Shown: positions 10,401-18,169 of the stretch, in pieces
Position numbering within the stretch: the stretch's first letter is position 1
Layout of the letters: every line of letters begins with the position of its first letter
DNA from: Miniimonas arenae
GTDB lineage: Bacteria > Actinomycetota > Actinomycetes > Actinomycetales > Beutenbergiaceae
Assembly (NCBI RefSeq): GCF_006351005.1
Contig: NZ_VENP01000028.1
Location: forward strand, 1 to 40,114
Direction: 5' to 3'
Length of the DNA stretch: 40,114 bases
The notes under the pieces: generated by a model
What the model was told of the DNA's origin: nothing
The model's database searches: none
What the model saw: only the letters and a program-made list of their open reading frames with translations
Made by a program: the position numbers and the translations under genes

Positions 10401-11553
10401 CGCCGTCGCCGGCTGGCTGCGTCGCCTGGACGCCGCCGTGCCCGCCGCCGAACGGCCCGCCCGCGAGGGCGGGACCGGTGCCGAGGGCGCGGCCGGCACG
10501 GACGCGTCCGCCCCGGGCGACCCCTCCCCGGCAGCCTCCGGCGCCACGGCCGCGCCCGTGACCCCGCCGGCACCCGTCGCCGACTCCTCGGCGTGGACGG
10601 TGCACCCGGGCGAGGGCATCGCGAAGCCGCCGGCTGCGTTCGACGAGGCGATCGGGCAGTGGGTCGACAACGAGGCGCCGGGCGAGCCGGCCGCTCTCGA
10701 CGGCGTCGCCACGGCACGGCACGGCAGCGGCGCGGCGGTCGCCGCCGCGCTCGCGTGGTTCCAGGGTCGCCGTGAGGTCTGGGGCGAGCAGCGTGCGGCC
10801 GCGGCCGAGCGCCGGGAGCTCGAGCGGGCCGAGCGTGAGAAGGCCGCCGCGGAGCAGGCCGAACGCGACCGCGTGGCAGCGGCCGAGCGCGCCGAGCGTG
10901 ACGAGCAGGAGCGGATCGCCGCCGAGCAGGCAGCGCACGAGCAGGCCGAGCGGGACGAGGCTGCCGCCGCCGAGCTCGCGGCCGCTCCGCCCGCGGCTGC
11001 CCCCGACCCGGCGCCCGAGTGGGTCCCGACCGGGTCGGCGACCACCGTCCTCCCGGGCGAGCCCGTGGCGCCCACCCGGGCGATGCCTGCCGTCGCTCCG
11101 GGCGCGTCCGAGGGCGCCGGCGCAGCGCCTGCTCCCACGCCCACGCCTGTGCCCGAGGCCCCGGTGCCGCCCGCGCGGCCGGCCGACGACCGCGCCGAGC
11201 GGGACGCGGCCGCCTACCAGGTGCCCGTCCGCCGCCGCGGCACGTGGGGCACCATCAACGCCACGCCGTTCGTGCTGCTGCTCGTCCTGGCGGGCGTGGT
11301 GTGGGTGTTCTTCGCGGCCATCGGCTCGCTCGTCGACGCCGCGCGGAGCGGCGTGTCGGACGAGACTCCCACCCCGGCGCCCAGCCCCAGCCCGACGGCC
11401 GAGGCCGGCCCCGGATCGGACCCGTTCTCGGCCGGCGTGCTCGAGGCCGCCTCCGACGCCGCTGCCGGCACCACGACGCACGCCGCGAGCGAGCTCACCC
11501 CCGGGCACGAGCCCGGCCCCGCCGACCTGCCGGCCTGGCTCACCTCGTTCTGA
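7435..11553 (+). CDS. murJ: MurJ lipid II flippase fused to a pseudokinase
   Basis: A 1372-residue membrane protein. Residues 1 to about 530 form the MurJ/MviN flippase that moves lipid II across the membrane. Residues about 575-755 are kinase-like (LLADRYRV opening, lobes in order) but degenerate: the HRD position reads HHL at 699-701, the DFG region reads GLG, and the beta-3 lysine is not evident, so it is probably a pseudokinase as in mycobacterial MviN, where the phosphorylated domain recruits an FHA protein. A long acidic/Ala/Pro-rich linker follows, then a Glu/Arg/Ala-rich coiled coil at about 1105-1185, a single membrane helix at about 1278-1300 and a tail of about 70 residues. The last gene of the NUDIX-DUF6049-murJ operon, with a 4-bp overlap at the start. 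Confidence 0.9.
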   Translation: MTRSRGIASATATMFSGTLVSRVLGFVRGGLIAVALSSAGGAAASFAVANTLPNTIYMLLAGGVINAVLVPQLVRAARLPDGGREYTDRLLTVATAGLFVVTVVLTLGAGLLVRLYANQMSADWLPVAYAFAYWCVPQVFFYGLYTLLGQVLNARSVFGPYMWAPVVNNVVAIAGLVVYLRQFGAMPTNQLTAAQFGADRIVLLGATATLGVALQAIVLVVPLWRAGFRYRPRWGLAGLGGATRMGGWTFAALAVGQVGFLAVSNVAAAAGARGDAAGSIYADNATYQLAFTVFMLPQSLVVVSLVTAMFTRLSEKAAARDRFGVRSDLSFTMRTVSVFTVIATAVVILGAHDLANLITLGSQEADRVSQLSHVIVGLAVGIPALGLWSAVQRVYYAYEDARSLFWIQVVMAVVVAGGSFAGMLLLSPSTWVVGAALAIAASYVLGSVIGYLGLRRHLPSIDGARVFRTHLRLVLAVVPPVVVGVLLGIVWTGGSLAVSAVRLMLLALVMGAAYLATGRALRISEVSGLMDRAARLLARVGPLTDRLRTMVSARTSRAGTTERGAVTQLGYDAVAVGLLLADRYRVDQQVDSAIPGIAAWQGRDTILERRIDVLSVAPERANAVLDGARRASLLSDPRLPKVLRVGEHEGTGYVVLEPFAARTLAQVLDGGGHLPPDVARSIAGEVASALETGRRRGVHHLGLVPELVGFTSTGGVRVAGLGLVGPAGGLAPSSTEAARADARAVADLYATMTGADAAPVADGELHTASNVVVALAPWAAVPPLAELGALAAPAAGGGAPDPAAETPAPGRPAEPSSGRPTADLAVGTPLAGAVVGSVVEPEHDADLAELASLEGDEVAVADVTAGGIGASGAEDAEDLEGVAGAAGEPGDAAVSTASDDDEELRELAAVDGALVDETASFGGAWQPAMNDLSAPPTFGAVLAGSDAAGAAGAAGAATPTEQTAGATDDPTTAPSTVAAAGAGLAGVGAAVAGWLRRLDAAVPAAERPAREGGTGAEGAAGTDASAPGDPSPAASGATAAPVTPPAPVADSSAWTVHPGEGIAKPPAAFDEAIGQWVDNEAPGEPAALDGVATARHGSGAAVAAALAWFQGRREVWGEQRAAAAERRELERAEREKAAAEQAERDRVAAAERAERDEQERIAAEQAAHEQAERDEAAAAELAAAPPAAAPDPAPEWVPTGSATTVLPGEPVAPTRAMPAVAPGASEGAGAAPAPTPTPVPEAPVPPARPADDRAERDAAAYQVPVRRRGTWGTINATPFVLLLVLAGVVWVFFAAIGSLVDAARSGVSDETPTPAPSPSPTAEAGPGSDPFSAGVLEAASDAAAGTTTHAASELTPGHEPGPADLPAWLTSF

Positions 11554-11566
11554 CCGCCACGCGCGA

Positions 11567-11589
11567 GGCCGGCCCGACGGCCGCCGGCC
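11567..11589 (+). terminator. Possible terminator hairpin after murJ
   Basis: A 7-bp inverted repeat GGCCGGC/GCCGGCC with a 9-nt loop begins 13 bp after the murJ stop and precedes the trxB promoter. There is no T-tract, which is common in actinobacterial terminators, so the call rests on position and pairing. Confidence 0.4.
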
Positions 11590-11598
11590 GCGCCGCTC

Positions 11599-11625
11599 GG
11601 GAATGCGCGCGACCTAGAATCGGTT
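11599..11625 (+). promoter_or_regulatory. SigR/SigH-type promoter of trxB
   Basis: GGGAAT at 11599-11604 and GTT at 11623-11625 are separated by 18 bp. This fits the GGGAAT-N18-GTT consensus of Streptomyces SigR / Mycobacterium SigH promoters, whose best-known target is trxBA. It lies 53 bp before the trxB ATG. A TAGAAT hexamer at 11615-11620 inside the spacer could also serve as a housekeeping -10, but no good -35 matches it. Confidence 0.65.
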
Positions 11626-11677
11626 CTCGTGCATGCCCGGCCCGTTCCGGCCGGCGACCCGAGGAGACAGCCCCACC

Positions 11678-12721
11678 ATGACCGACACCCCCGTCGAGAC
11701 CCCCGTGCGCGACGTCGTCATCATCGGCTCCGGCCCCGCCGGCTACACGGCCGCCGTGTACGCCGCGCGAGCGAGCCTGCAGCCGATCGTCTTCGCGGGC
11801 AGCGTGACGGCCGGTGGGGCGCTCATGAACACCACCGAGGTGGAGAACTTCCCGGGCTTCCCCGAGGGCGTCATGGGTCCCGACCTCATGGAGCACATGA
11901 GCGCGCAGGCCGAGCGGTTCGGCGCGGACATCCGCTACGAGGACGTCGCGTCCGTCGAGCTCGCGGGCGACGTCAAGGTCATCACCACGGCCGACGGCGA
12001 CGTCGAGCGCGCCCGCACCGTCATCCTCGCCACCGGCTCGGCCTACCGCGAGCTGGGGCTGCCGGACGAGAAGCGGCTGTCCGGCCGCGGCGTCTCCTGG
12101 TGCGCGACCTGCGACGGGTTCTTCTTCCGCGAGCAGCACATCGTCGTCGTCGGCGGCGGTGACTCCGCGATGGAGGAGGCGACCTTCCTCACCCGGTTCG
12201 CGAGCAAGGTCACCGTCGTGCACCGCCGCGGCGAGCTGCGCGCGTCCAAGATCATGGCCGAGCGGGCGCAGGCCGACCCGAAGATCTCCTTCGCCTGGTA
12301 CAGCGAGATCGCTTCGATCCAGGGCGCGGACAAGGTCACCTCGGTCACGCTGCGCGACGTGCGCACGGGCGAGGAGCGCGAGCTCGACGCGACCGGAGTC
12401 TTCGTCGCGATCGGGCACCTGCCCCGCACGGAACTCGTCGCGGGCCAGGTCGACCTCGACGAGGCCGGCTACATCCGCGTCGCGCACCCCACCACCGAGA
12501 CCAGCCTGCCGGGCGTGTTCGCGGCGGGCGACGCCGTCGACCACCTCTACCGGCAGGCCATCACGGCCGCGGGCACGGGCTGCTCGGCCGCGCTGGACGC
12601 GGAGCGCTACCTGGCCGCGCTCGACGCCGGTCAGGACCCCGCAGAGGACCCGCTGCTCGCCGTCGACGGCGCACCCGGGCCCTTCGGAGACCAGGACGGG
12701 ACGCTCGCGGGCGTACGCTGA
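11678..12721 (+). CDS. trxB: Thioredoxin-disulfide reductase
   Basis: A 347-residue NADPH-dependent flavoprotein that reduces thioredoxin. The N-terminal FAD site is seen as [20 protein letters not shown] (about residues 10-29), the redox-active CATC disulfide at Cys142-Cys145, the NADPH-site [13 protein letters not shown] (about residues 157-169) and the C-terminal FAD segment [10 protein letters not shown]. Length is slightly above the usual 310-335 because of a C-terminal extension. The ATG at 11678 follows a GAGGAG ribosome site at 11661-11666; an upstream in-frame ATG at 11633 has no such site and would begin only about 10 bases beyond the SigR-type promoter. A 102-bp gap with two hairpins separates it from trxA. 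Confidence 0.96.
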   Translation: MTDTPVETPVRDVVIIGSGPAGYTAAVYAARASLQPIVFAGSVTAGGALMNTTEVENFPGFPEGVMGPDLMEHMSAQAERFGADIRYEDVASVELAGDVKVITTADGDVERARTVILATGSAYRELGLPDEKRLSGRGVSWCATCDGFFFREQHIVVVGGGDSAMEEATFLTRFASKVTVVHRRGELRASKIMAERAQADPKISFAWYSEIASIQGADKVTSVTLRDVRTGEERELDATGVFVAIGHLPRTELVAGQVDLDEAGYIRVAHPTTETSLPGVFAAGDAVDHLYRQAITAAGTGCSAALDAERYLAALDAGQDPAEDPLLAVDGAPGPFGDQDGTLAGVR

Positions 12722-12729
12722 CCCACCGA

Positions 12730-12776
12730 GGGACCGCCGTCGCGGTCCCCGCGCGCCCCGCCGGTCCGCACCGGCG
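12730..12776 (+). terminator. Two consecutive hairpins between trxB and trxA
   Basis: Stem 1 pairs GGGACCG (12730-12736) with CGGTCCC (12743-12749) over a 6-nt loop. Stem 2 pairs CGCCGGT (12759-12765) with ACCGGCG (12770-12776) over a 4-nt loop. They begin 8 bp after the trxB stop. They could end or attenuate transcription or protect a processed trxB mRNA; no T-tract is present. Confidence 0.45.
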
Positions 12777-12823
12777 CGCCTCGGCCCAGGGCGCGGCCTC
12801 GTTCCCGACGTGCGGAGAGTGAT

Positions 12824-13153
12824 GTGAGCATCATCAGCGACGTGACCGACGCGACCTTCGCGGAGGAGGTCCTGGCTCACGACGGCGTGGTCCTCGTCGA
12901 GTTCTGGGCGGCCTGGGCCGGCCCGTGCCGGCAGCTGCAGCCCGTCGTCGAGGAGCTCGCACGCGAGCTGTCCGGGAGCGTCAAGGTCGTGAAGGTGGAC
13001 ACCGAGGAGAGCCCCGAGGTCGCCCACCGGTACCGGATCTCCTCGATCCCGACGCTGCTCGTGGTGCGCCGCGGTGAGGTCGTGGCCACGCTGCTCGGCT
13101 CGCGCTCCAAGGCCGCGATCCGCGAGACGCTCGCCGGCATCGCGGCGGCGTGA
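12824..13153 (+). CDS. Thioredoxin-fold protein lacking the nucleophilic Cys (WAGPC)
   Basis: A 109-residue single-domain thioredoxin by length, position after trxB and motifs: EFWAAWAGPCRQLQPVV at residues 26-42 and the cis-proline loop SSIPT at about residues 68-72. The canonical WCGPC is WAGPC here (codons TGG GCC GGC CCG TGC), so the attacking N-terminal cysteine is alanine and only the resolving cysteine remains. TGC to GCC needs two base changes, which argues against a single read error. It cannot act as a normal dithiol reductase; it may be a binding or holdase-like protein, a mixed-disulfide partner or a degenerating copy. GTG start with GGAGAG just upstream; 10 bp before the aminotransferase. 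Confidence 0.88.
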   Translation: MSIISDVTDATFAEEVLAHDGVVLVEFWAAWAGPCRQLQPVVEELARELSGSVKVVKVDTEESPEVAHRYRISSIPTLLVVRRGEVVATLLGSRSKAAIRETLAGIAAA

Positions 13154-13163
13154 GGGGAAGTCG

Positions 13164-14516
13164 ATGACGTCGCACCAGCCGACCGGGTCCACCGGTCCGA
13201 GCGGTCCCACCGGAACCGTCGTGCCTGCCGCGTCCACCGGGACGCGGCTGGACCCCTGGTACGGGTCGTACTCCGCCCGCACCCACGGGATGCGCGCGTC
13301 CGAGATCAGGGCGCTGTTCGCCGTCGCGAACCGGCCCGAGGTGGTCTCGCTCGCGGGCGGGATGCCGAACATCGCCGACCTGCCGATGGGCCGCTTCGCG
13401 GACACCGTCGCCGACCTCCTGCGCACGCGCGGCACGCGCGCGCTGCAGTACGGCTCCGGCCAGGGCGAGCCGGAGCTGCGGACCCAGATCACCGAGGTCA
13501 TGGCGCTGGAGCAGATCAACGCGCACCCGGACGACGTCGTGGTGACCACCGGCTCGCAGCAGGCGCTCGACCTCGTGGCGCGGATCTTCCTCGATCCGGG
13601 CGACGTCGTGGTGGCCGAGGCGCCGAGCTACGTCGGCGCGCTGGGGGTCTTCCGCGCCTACGAGGCCGACGTGGTGCACACACCGATGGACGCCGACGGG
13701 CTCGTGCCGGAGGCCCTCGACGAGCTGCTCACCCGGCTCGCCGCTCAGGGCCGGCGCGCCAAGCTGCTTTACACCGTGCCGAACTTCCACAACCCGGGCG
13801 GGGTCACGCTCTCGCTCGAGCGGCGCCCGCGGGTGGTCGAGGTGGCGCGCCGGCACGGCGTGCTCATCCTCGAGGACAACCCCTACGGCCTGCTCGGCTT
13901 CGACGGCGACCCGCTCCCGGCGCTCGCCTCGTTCGCGCCCGACGACGTCGTCTACCTCGGCTCGTTCTCCAAGACGTTCGCGCCCGGGTACCGCCTCGGC
14001 TGGGCGCTCGCGCCGCACGCCGTACGCGAGAAGCTCGTGCTCGCGAGCGAGTCGGCCATCCTGTGCCCGTCGGTCGCCGCCCAGCTCACGGTCTCGGCCT
14101 ACCTCACGCAGTTCGACTGGCGTGCGCAGGTCAAGGAGTACCGCCTCATGTACGCCGAGCGCCGCGACGCCATGGTCGGCGCGCTCGCCGAGCACCTCCC
14201 GACCTGCTCGTGGACGACGCCGGAGGGCGGCTTCTACGTGTGGCTGCGCCTTCCGGACGGCCTCGACTCGCGCGAGATGCTGCCGCGCGCCGTCACCTCG
14301 CTCGTCGCGTACGTGCCGGGCACCGCGTTCTACGCCGACGGGCAGGGCAGCACGCACCTGCGACTGTCCTACTGCTACCCCACGCCGGAGCGGATCGTCG
14401 AGGGCGTGCGGCGGCTGGCCGGCGTCGTGAACGCCGAGGCCGACCTCGTGCGCATGTTCGGCACAGCCGCCTCGCGCCCCCACGGCGTCGAGTCACCTGC
14501 CACCGGGACGCTGTGA
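13164..14516 (+). CDS. PLP-dependent aminotransferase (LysN/2-aminoadipate type)
   Basis: A 450-residue fold-type I aminotransferase. Seen: the substrate/cofactor segment SLAGGMPNIADLP, TTGSQQALDLVARIF, the NPGG turn in PNFHNPGGVTLS, DNPYGLL, and the Schiff-base lysine in SFSKTFAPGYRLGW (Lys270). It resembles aminotransferases of the LysN, 2-aminoadipate and MocR-core group without the GntR DNA-binding domain. About 25 Gly/Pro/Thr-rich residues precede the fold. The ATG at 13164 has GAGGGGAAG upstream and lies 10 bp after the thioredoxin. The substrate is not readable; the neighbouring Ddl-like ligase makes an amino-acid or cell-wall precursor role possible. Confidence 0.88.
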   Translation: MTSHQPTGSTGPSGPTGTVVPAASTGTRLDPWYGSYSARTHGMRASEIRALFAVANRPEVVSLAGGMPNIADLPMGRFADTVADLLRTRGTRALQYGSGQGEPELRTQITEVMALEQINAHPDDVVVTTGSQQALDLVARIFLDPGDVVVAEAPSYVGALGVFRAYEADVVHTPMDADGLVPEALDELLTRLAAQGRRAKLLYTVPNFHNPGGVTLSLERRPRVVEVARRHGVLILEDNPYGLLGFDGDPLPALASFAPDDVVYLGSFSKTFAPGYRLGWALAPHAVREKLVLASESAILCPSVAAQLTVSAYLTQFDWRAQVKEYRLMYAERRDAMVGALAEHLPTCSWTTPEGGFYVWLRLPDGLDSREMLPRAVTSLVAYVPGTAFYADGQGSTHLRLSYCYPTPERIVEGVRRLAGVVNAEADLVRMFGTAASRPHGVESPATGTL

Positions 14517-15562
14517 TGGCGCTCGTGGATCCCGACGTCGTCGCGGTGGACCCTGCCGAGGCGGCGGTACCACCGAGCTCGCCTGCAGCCGCGGCGGCCT
14601 CTCGGACGGAGGCTCGCTCCCGCCCGCTCGAGGTGCTCGTCCTCGCGGGCGGCCTGTCCCACGAGCGGGACGTCTCGCTGCGCTCGGGTCGCCGGGTCGC
14701 CGACGCACTCGAGGACGCGGGCGTGTCCGCGACCGTGACCGACGTCGACTCCGACCTGCTGCCCACGCTCGATCGCCTGCGCCCCGACGTGGTGTGGCCG
14801 CTCCTGCACGGCTCGACCGGCGAGGACGGCTCGATCCGCGACCTCCTGGAGCTCGTCGGCGTGCCCGCCGTCGGCACCGGTTCCGCGGGCTCGCGCATCG
14901 CCTGGAGCAAGCCGGTCTCGAAGACCATCCTCGCCCGCGCGGGCGTCGCGACGCCGGAGAGCGCCACGCTGCCCGCCTCGGTGTTCCGGGAGGTGGGCGC
15001 CCGCGCCGTGCTGGACCGCGTCGTCGACCGCCTCGGGCTGCCGCTCGTGGTCAAGCCGGCCAAGGGCGGTTCGGCGCTCGGGGTGAGCGTGGTGACCGAC
15101 GTCGACGCGCTGCCCCAGGCCATGGTCACGTGCTTCTCCTACGGCGAGGTCGCGCTCATCGAGCGCGCCGCCGTCGGGACCGAGCTGGCGGTGTCCGTGG
15201 TGGACCTCGGCGAGGGTCCCGTCGCGCTCCCGCCCGTCGAGATCGTCGTCGAGGACGGCATCTACGACTTCGACGCGCGGTACAACGCCGGCCGCACCGA
15301 GTTCTACGTGCCGGCTCGGGTGCCCGCGGAGCACGCGCGCGCGGCGCAGGACGCCGCCGTCACCGCGCACCGGGTGCTCGGCCTGCGCGGCCTGTCCCGG
15401 ACCGACCTCATCGTCGACGACGACGGCGTGCCCTGGTTCCTCGAGGTGAACAGCGCGCCGGGCATGACGGAGACGTCCCTGCTGCCGCTGGCGGCCGAGG
15501 CCGCCGGTTACGCCCTGCCGGACCTGTACCGCGCGATCGTCGAGCACGCACTGCGCGGCTGA
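14516..15562 (+). CDS. D-alanine--D-alanine ligase family ATP-grasp protein
   Basis: A 348-residue ATP-grasp enzyme of the Ddl family. After about 37 Ala/Pro/Ser-rich residues come LVLAGGLSHERDVSLRSG, LLHGSTGEDGSIRDLLE, the ATP-binding VKPAKGGSALGVSVV and the metal-binding LEVNSAPGMTE. Ddl joins two D-alanines for the peptidoglycan stem; this may be the main enzyme or a paralog of other specificity, since the actinobacterial ddl usually sits elsewhere. The ATG shares one base with the preceding stop (TGATG), so it is coupled to the aminotransferase. It converges on parB with 49 bp between. Confidence 0.85.
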   Translation: MALVDPDVVAVDPAEAAVPPSSPAAAAASRTEARSRPLEVLVLAGGLSHERDVSLRSGRRVADALEDAGVSATVTDVDSDLLPTLDRLRPDVVWPLLHGSTGEDGSIRDLLELVGVPAVGTGSAGSRIAWSKPVSKTILARAGVATPESATLPASVFREVGARAVLDRVVDRLGLPLVVKPAKGGSALGVSVVTDVDALPQAMVTCFSYGEVALIERAAVGTELAVSVVDLGEGPVALPPVEIVVEDGIYDFDARYNAGRTEFYVPARVPAEHARAAQDAAVTAHRVLGLRGLSRTDLIVDDDGVPWFLEVNSAPGMTETSLLPLAAEAAGYALPDLYRAIVEHALRG

Positions 15563-15578
15563 CTCCGCGTCCTGGTGG

Positions 15579-15594
15579 GCCGGGACGCCCCGGC
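15579..15594. terminator. Hairpin between convergent ddl-like and parB genes
   Basis: GCCGGG (15579-15584) pairs with CCCGGC (15589-15594) over a 4-nt loop, in the 49-bp gap between two gene ends. It could stop transcription from both sides. No T-tract. Confidence 0.4.
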
Positions 15595-15611
15595 GGGCCC
15601 CGCCGTCGTGC

Positions 15612-16922
15612 TCAGGACGACGCGGCCGACTCCCCCGGTGCGAGCGACTCGAGGATCCGGTCGAGGTCCTCGGCGCTGGCGAACTCGATGGAGATCCGGC
15701 CCTTGCGCTGACCCATCGCGATCTTCACGCGGGTGTCCCAGCGGTCCGACAGGCGACGGCCGAGATCCTCCAGCACCGCGGAGCCCTGGCTGGCGCGCGG
15801 CCGACGACGCAGCTCGGGTCGCAGCGGCTCGTCATCCTCGCCCAGCGCGACGATCTCCTCGGTCGCCCGCACGCTGAGGCCCTCGGCCACGATCCGGTGG
15901 GCGAGGTGCTCCATCGAGGTGGCGTCGGACAGTCCGAGGAGCGCGCGGGCGTGGCCCGCCGACAGCACGCCGGCGGCGACCCGTCGCTGCACGGCGGGCG
16001 GAAGGCGAAGCAGGCGCAGCGTGTTGGAGATCTGCGGTCGCGAGCGGGCGATGCGCGTGGCGAGCTGCTCGTGGGTGCACTCGAAGTCCTCGAGGAGCTG
16101 CTGGTAGGCGGCGGCCTCCTCGAGCGGGTTGAGGTTCGCGCGGTGCAGGTTCTCCAGCAGCGCGTCGCGCAGCAGATCGGTGTCCGCGGTCTCGCGGATG
16201 ATCGCGGGGACGTGGTCCAGACCGGCCGCCTGCGTCGCACGCCACCGCCGCTCGCCCATGACGAGCTCGTAGTGGTCGCCGACGGGGCGCACCACGATCG
16301 GCTGGAGTACCCCCACCTCGCGGATCGAGGCGGCCAGCTCGGCGAGGTCGTCCTCGTCGAAGACCGTGCGCGGCTGGTTCGGGTTGGGCACGACCGAGCC
16401 GACCGGTAGCTCTGCGAAACGCGCGGGAACGTCGCGAAGCCCTGTCGAACTGGTGTCCGACTCATCTCCTTCTGGAGCATCGTTGCGTGAGACAGAGGGC
16501 GCGGTACGGCGACTCGTGACCTCGGGGTGCGGGGTCTGCGGGGTCGCGACACCCTCCTCCGAGTCGACCGCGGCGCGCAGCTCGGCGTTGGCCGCGGTGG
16601 CGCCCGGCCGGTGGTTCGGCTCGGGCCGCTCCGTCCGCTCGTCGTTCGTCGTGGTGTCCGCACCCGGCCCGGCGTCGTTCGTCGTGGTCGCCGCACCTGG
16701 GTGCGCCACCGGGTGTTCGAGGTGCGAGTGCGCGATGCCGTGCTCGTCGTCGACGTCGGCGCGCAGCTCGGACGCGCTCCGCTCGTTCTCGTCCGAGTGG
16801 GTGGTGCTCCGGTGTGCCGTCTGGTCCGGGAAGAAGACGTCGACAGGGCGTGCTGCGGTCGGCGAGGTCGGGATGAGGGCGCCGAGCCCTCGGCCGAGTC
16901 CAGTGCGTCGTCGTTCGCTCAT
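15612..16922 (-). CDS. parB: Chromosome-partitioning protein ParB
   Basis: A 436-residue CTPase clamp that loads at parS. It opens with [14 protein letters not shown] (ParA-contact region) and RPVDVFFP. The CTP-binding domain starts about residue 172 and has the arginine motif GERRWRA at 223-229; the helix-turn-helix DNA-binding region spans about 284-330; a dimerisation domain ends the chain. The stretch 33-165 is a long, acidic, disordered linker carrying a duplicated 14-residue motif (51-64 and 113-126, pattern xELRAxVDxExGxA), longer than in most ParB proteins. The ATG overlaps the parA stop by 4 bp, so parAB is one operon. Confidence 0.96.
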   Translation of the reverse strand: MSERRRTGLGRGLGALIPTSPTAARPVDVFFPDQTAHRSTTHSDENERSASELRADVDDEHGIAHSHLEHPVAHPGAATTTNDAGPGADTTTNDERTERPEPNHRPGATAANAELRAAVDSEEGVATPQTPHPEVTSRRTAPSVSRNDAPEGDESDTSSTGLRDVPARFAELPVGSVVPNPNQPRTVFDEDDLAELAASIREVGVLQPIVVRPVGDHYELVMGERRWRATQAAGLDHVPAIIRETADTDLLRDALLENLHRANLNPLEEAAAYQQLLEDFECTHEQLATRIARSRPQISNTLRLLRLPPAVQRRVAAGVLSAGHARALLGLSDATSMEHLAHRIVAEGLSVRATEEIVALGEDDEPLRPELRRRPRASQGSAVLEDLGRRLSDRWDTRVKIAMGQRKGRISIEFASAEDLDRILESLAPGESAASS

Positions 16923-17878
16923 GCGATCCTCCTGGCCTCACGTGTGCTGAGCTCGCGGGCGGCCTGCGCGTAGGCGAGGGCACCCGATGAGCTGGGGTCG
17001 TACTGGATCACGGTCTGCCCGTAGCTAGGCGCCTCGGAGATGCGCACCGAGCGGGGGATCACCGTGGGGAGCGTCTGCTCGGGGAAGTGGCCGCGGACCT
17101 CCATCGCGACCTCGCGGGCGAGGTTCGTCCTGGTGTCGCTCATCGTGAGCAGGATCGTCGAGACCTCGAGCGCGGGGTTGAGGTGCTCCTTGATGAGGTC
17201 GATGTTGCGGAGCAGCTGGCTCAGGCCCTCCAGCGCGTAGTACTCGCACTGGATCGGGATCAGCACCTCGGCGGCCGCGGTGAACGCGTTCACGGTGAGG
17301 AGGCCGAGGCTGGGCGGGCAGTCGATGAAGACGTAGTCCAGGCGCGGCAGCCCGTTCTCGGCTCGATGGACGAGATAGCTGCGCAGCGCGGTCCGGAGGC
17401 GTGTTTCACGTGAATCCACCGACACGAGCTCGATCTCGGCGCCCGAGAGGTCGATCGTGGCCGGGACACAGAGCAGGTTGGGGGCGAAGGTGCTGTCCCG
17501 CACGACCTCGTGCATCGCCGCCTCACCCAGGAGCACGTCGTACAGCGACACGGCGTCCCGGTCGTGCTCGACCCCGAGCGCCGTCGACGCGTTGCCCTGG
17601 GGATCGTTGTCGATCACGAGCACCTGCTGGCCGGCCCGTGCCAGCGCCGCGGCAATGTTGACTGCGGTGGTCGTCTTGCCCACGCCGCCCTTCTGGTTCG
17701 CCACCGTCAGCACGCGTGTTTGCGACGGAGGTTCGAACGTCACGCCGCTGAGGGAGATCTTGCGGCGGGTGTCCACCGCCAGCTGCGCTGCCAGTGGGGT
17801 GTCCGCATCGAAGTCGGGCACGGACGAGAGCTGGGCTGCGCGGCGCTCCTCGTCGGGGAGCGGCAGAGGTGACGTCAC
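16919..17878 (-). CDS. parA: Chromosome-partitioning ATPase ParA
   Basis: A 319-residue MinD/ParA-family ATPase that moves ParB-parS complexes by gradient over the nucleoid. Seen: deviant Walker [10 protein letters not shown] at residues 63-71, Walker A' DNDPQGN at 90-96, Walker B FIDCPPS at about 184-190. About 50 residues precede the fold. The GTG at 17878 has GAAAGG 7 bp upstream and is preferred over a TTG at 17905. A variant parS lies within the coding sequence around residues 154-159. A TAGGCT hexamer (17905-17910, minus strand) could be its -10. Confidence 0.95.
   Translation of the reverse strand: MTSPLPLPDEERRAAQLSSVPDFDADTPLAAQLAVDTRRKISLSGVTFEPPSQTRVLTVANQKGGVGKTTTAVNIAAALARAGQQVLVIDNDPQGNASTALGVEHDRDAVSLYDVLLGEAAMHEVVRDSTFAPNLLCVPATIDLSGAEIELVSVDSRETRLRTALRSYLVHRAENGLPRLDYVFIDCPPSLGLLTVNAFTAAAEVLIPIQCEYYALEGLSQLLRNIDLIKEHLNPALEVSTILLTMSDTRTNLAREVAMEVRGHFPEQTLPTVIPRSVRISEAPSYGQTVIQYDPSSSGALAYAQAARELSTREARRIA
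17402..17417. promoter_or_regulatory. Variant parS site inside parA
   Basis: TGTTTCACGTGAATCC matches the parS consensus TGTTTCACGTGAAACA at 14 of 16 positions, with mismatches at positions 14 and 16. It encodes residues of the ParA core. Confidence 0.7.
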
Positions 17879-17943
17879 GGAACGACCTTTCGTAGACCGC
17901 CTCAAGCCTACGTGCTGGCCAGGGCTCGCCCGCCCACGACACC

Positions 17944-17959
17944 CGTTTCACGTGAAACG
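17944..17959. promoter_or_regulatory. parS site
   Basis: CGTTTCACGTGAAACG is a perfect 16-bp palindrome with the conserved GTTTCACGTGAAAC core, 66 bp upstream of the parA start. Its last two bases are shared with a 14-bp hairpin. Confidence 0.9.
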
Positions 17960-17989
17960 CCACGGCGGGCGCGCACGCCCGCCGTGGCG
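17958..17989. terminator. Perfect 14-bp hairpin next to parS
   Basis: A 14-bp inverted repeat (17958-17971 with 17976-17989) has a CGCA loop and no mismatch. There is no T-tract. It sits upstream of parA and could end transcription arriving from the sigma-factor operon, or shape the parS region. Confidence 0.5.
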
Positions 17990-18119
17990 CCCCTCAGTTC
18001 GGCACACCCGCGGATGCGATGGGCCGCTGGCTGCGTTCCCACACGAGCGACTCTTTGCCGGCGCGACGACCGCTCGAGTTGGGCCGCTCGATGCGAGCGC
18101 GCACGTCGGGGCACCGCGG

Positions 18120-18169
18120 GGCATGTGCCCGGGCCCAAGCGCGCGGCGGCACGGTCGCGCGCACATGCC
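18120..18169. repeat. Long-range inverted repeat in the parS region
   Basis: GGCATGTGC (18120-18128) pairs with GCACATGCC (18161-18169), and the loop contains further GCGCGC/CGCGC pairing. No associated gene; role unknown. Confidence 0.4.

Noticed and set aside
11615-11620. TAGAAT as a housekeeping -10 for trxB
   Set aside because: No matching -35; it falls within the spacer of the better SigR-type promoter, so kept only as a remark.
17905-17905. TTG start for parA
   Set aside because: The GTG at 17878 has a well-placed GAAAGG ribosome site.
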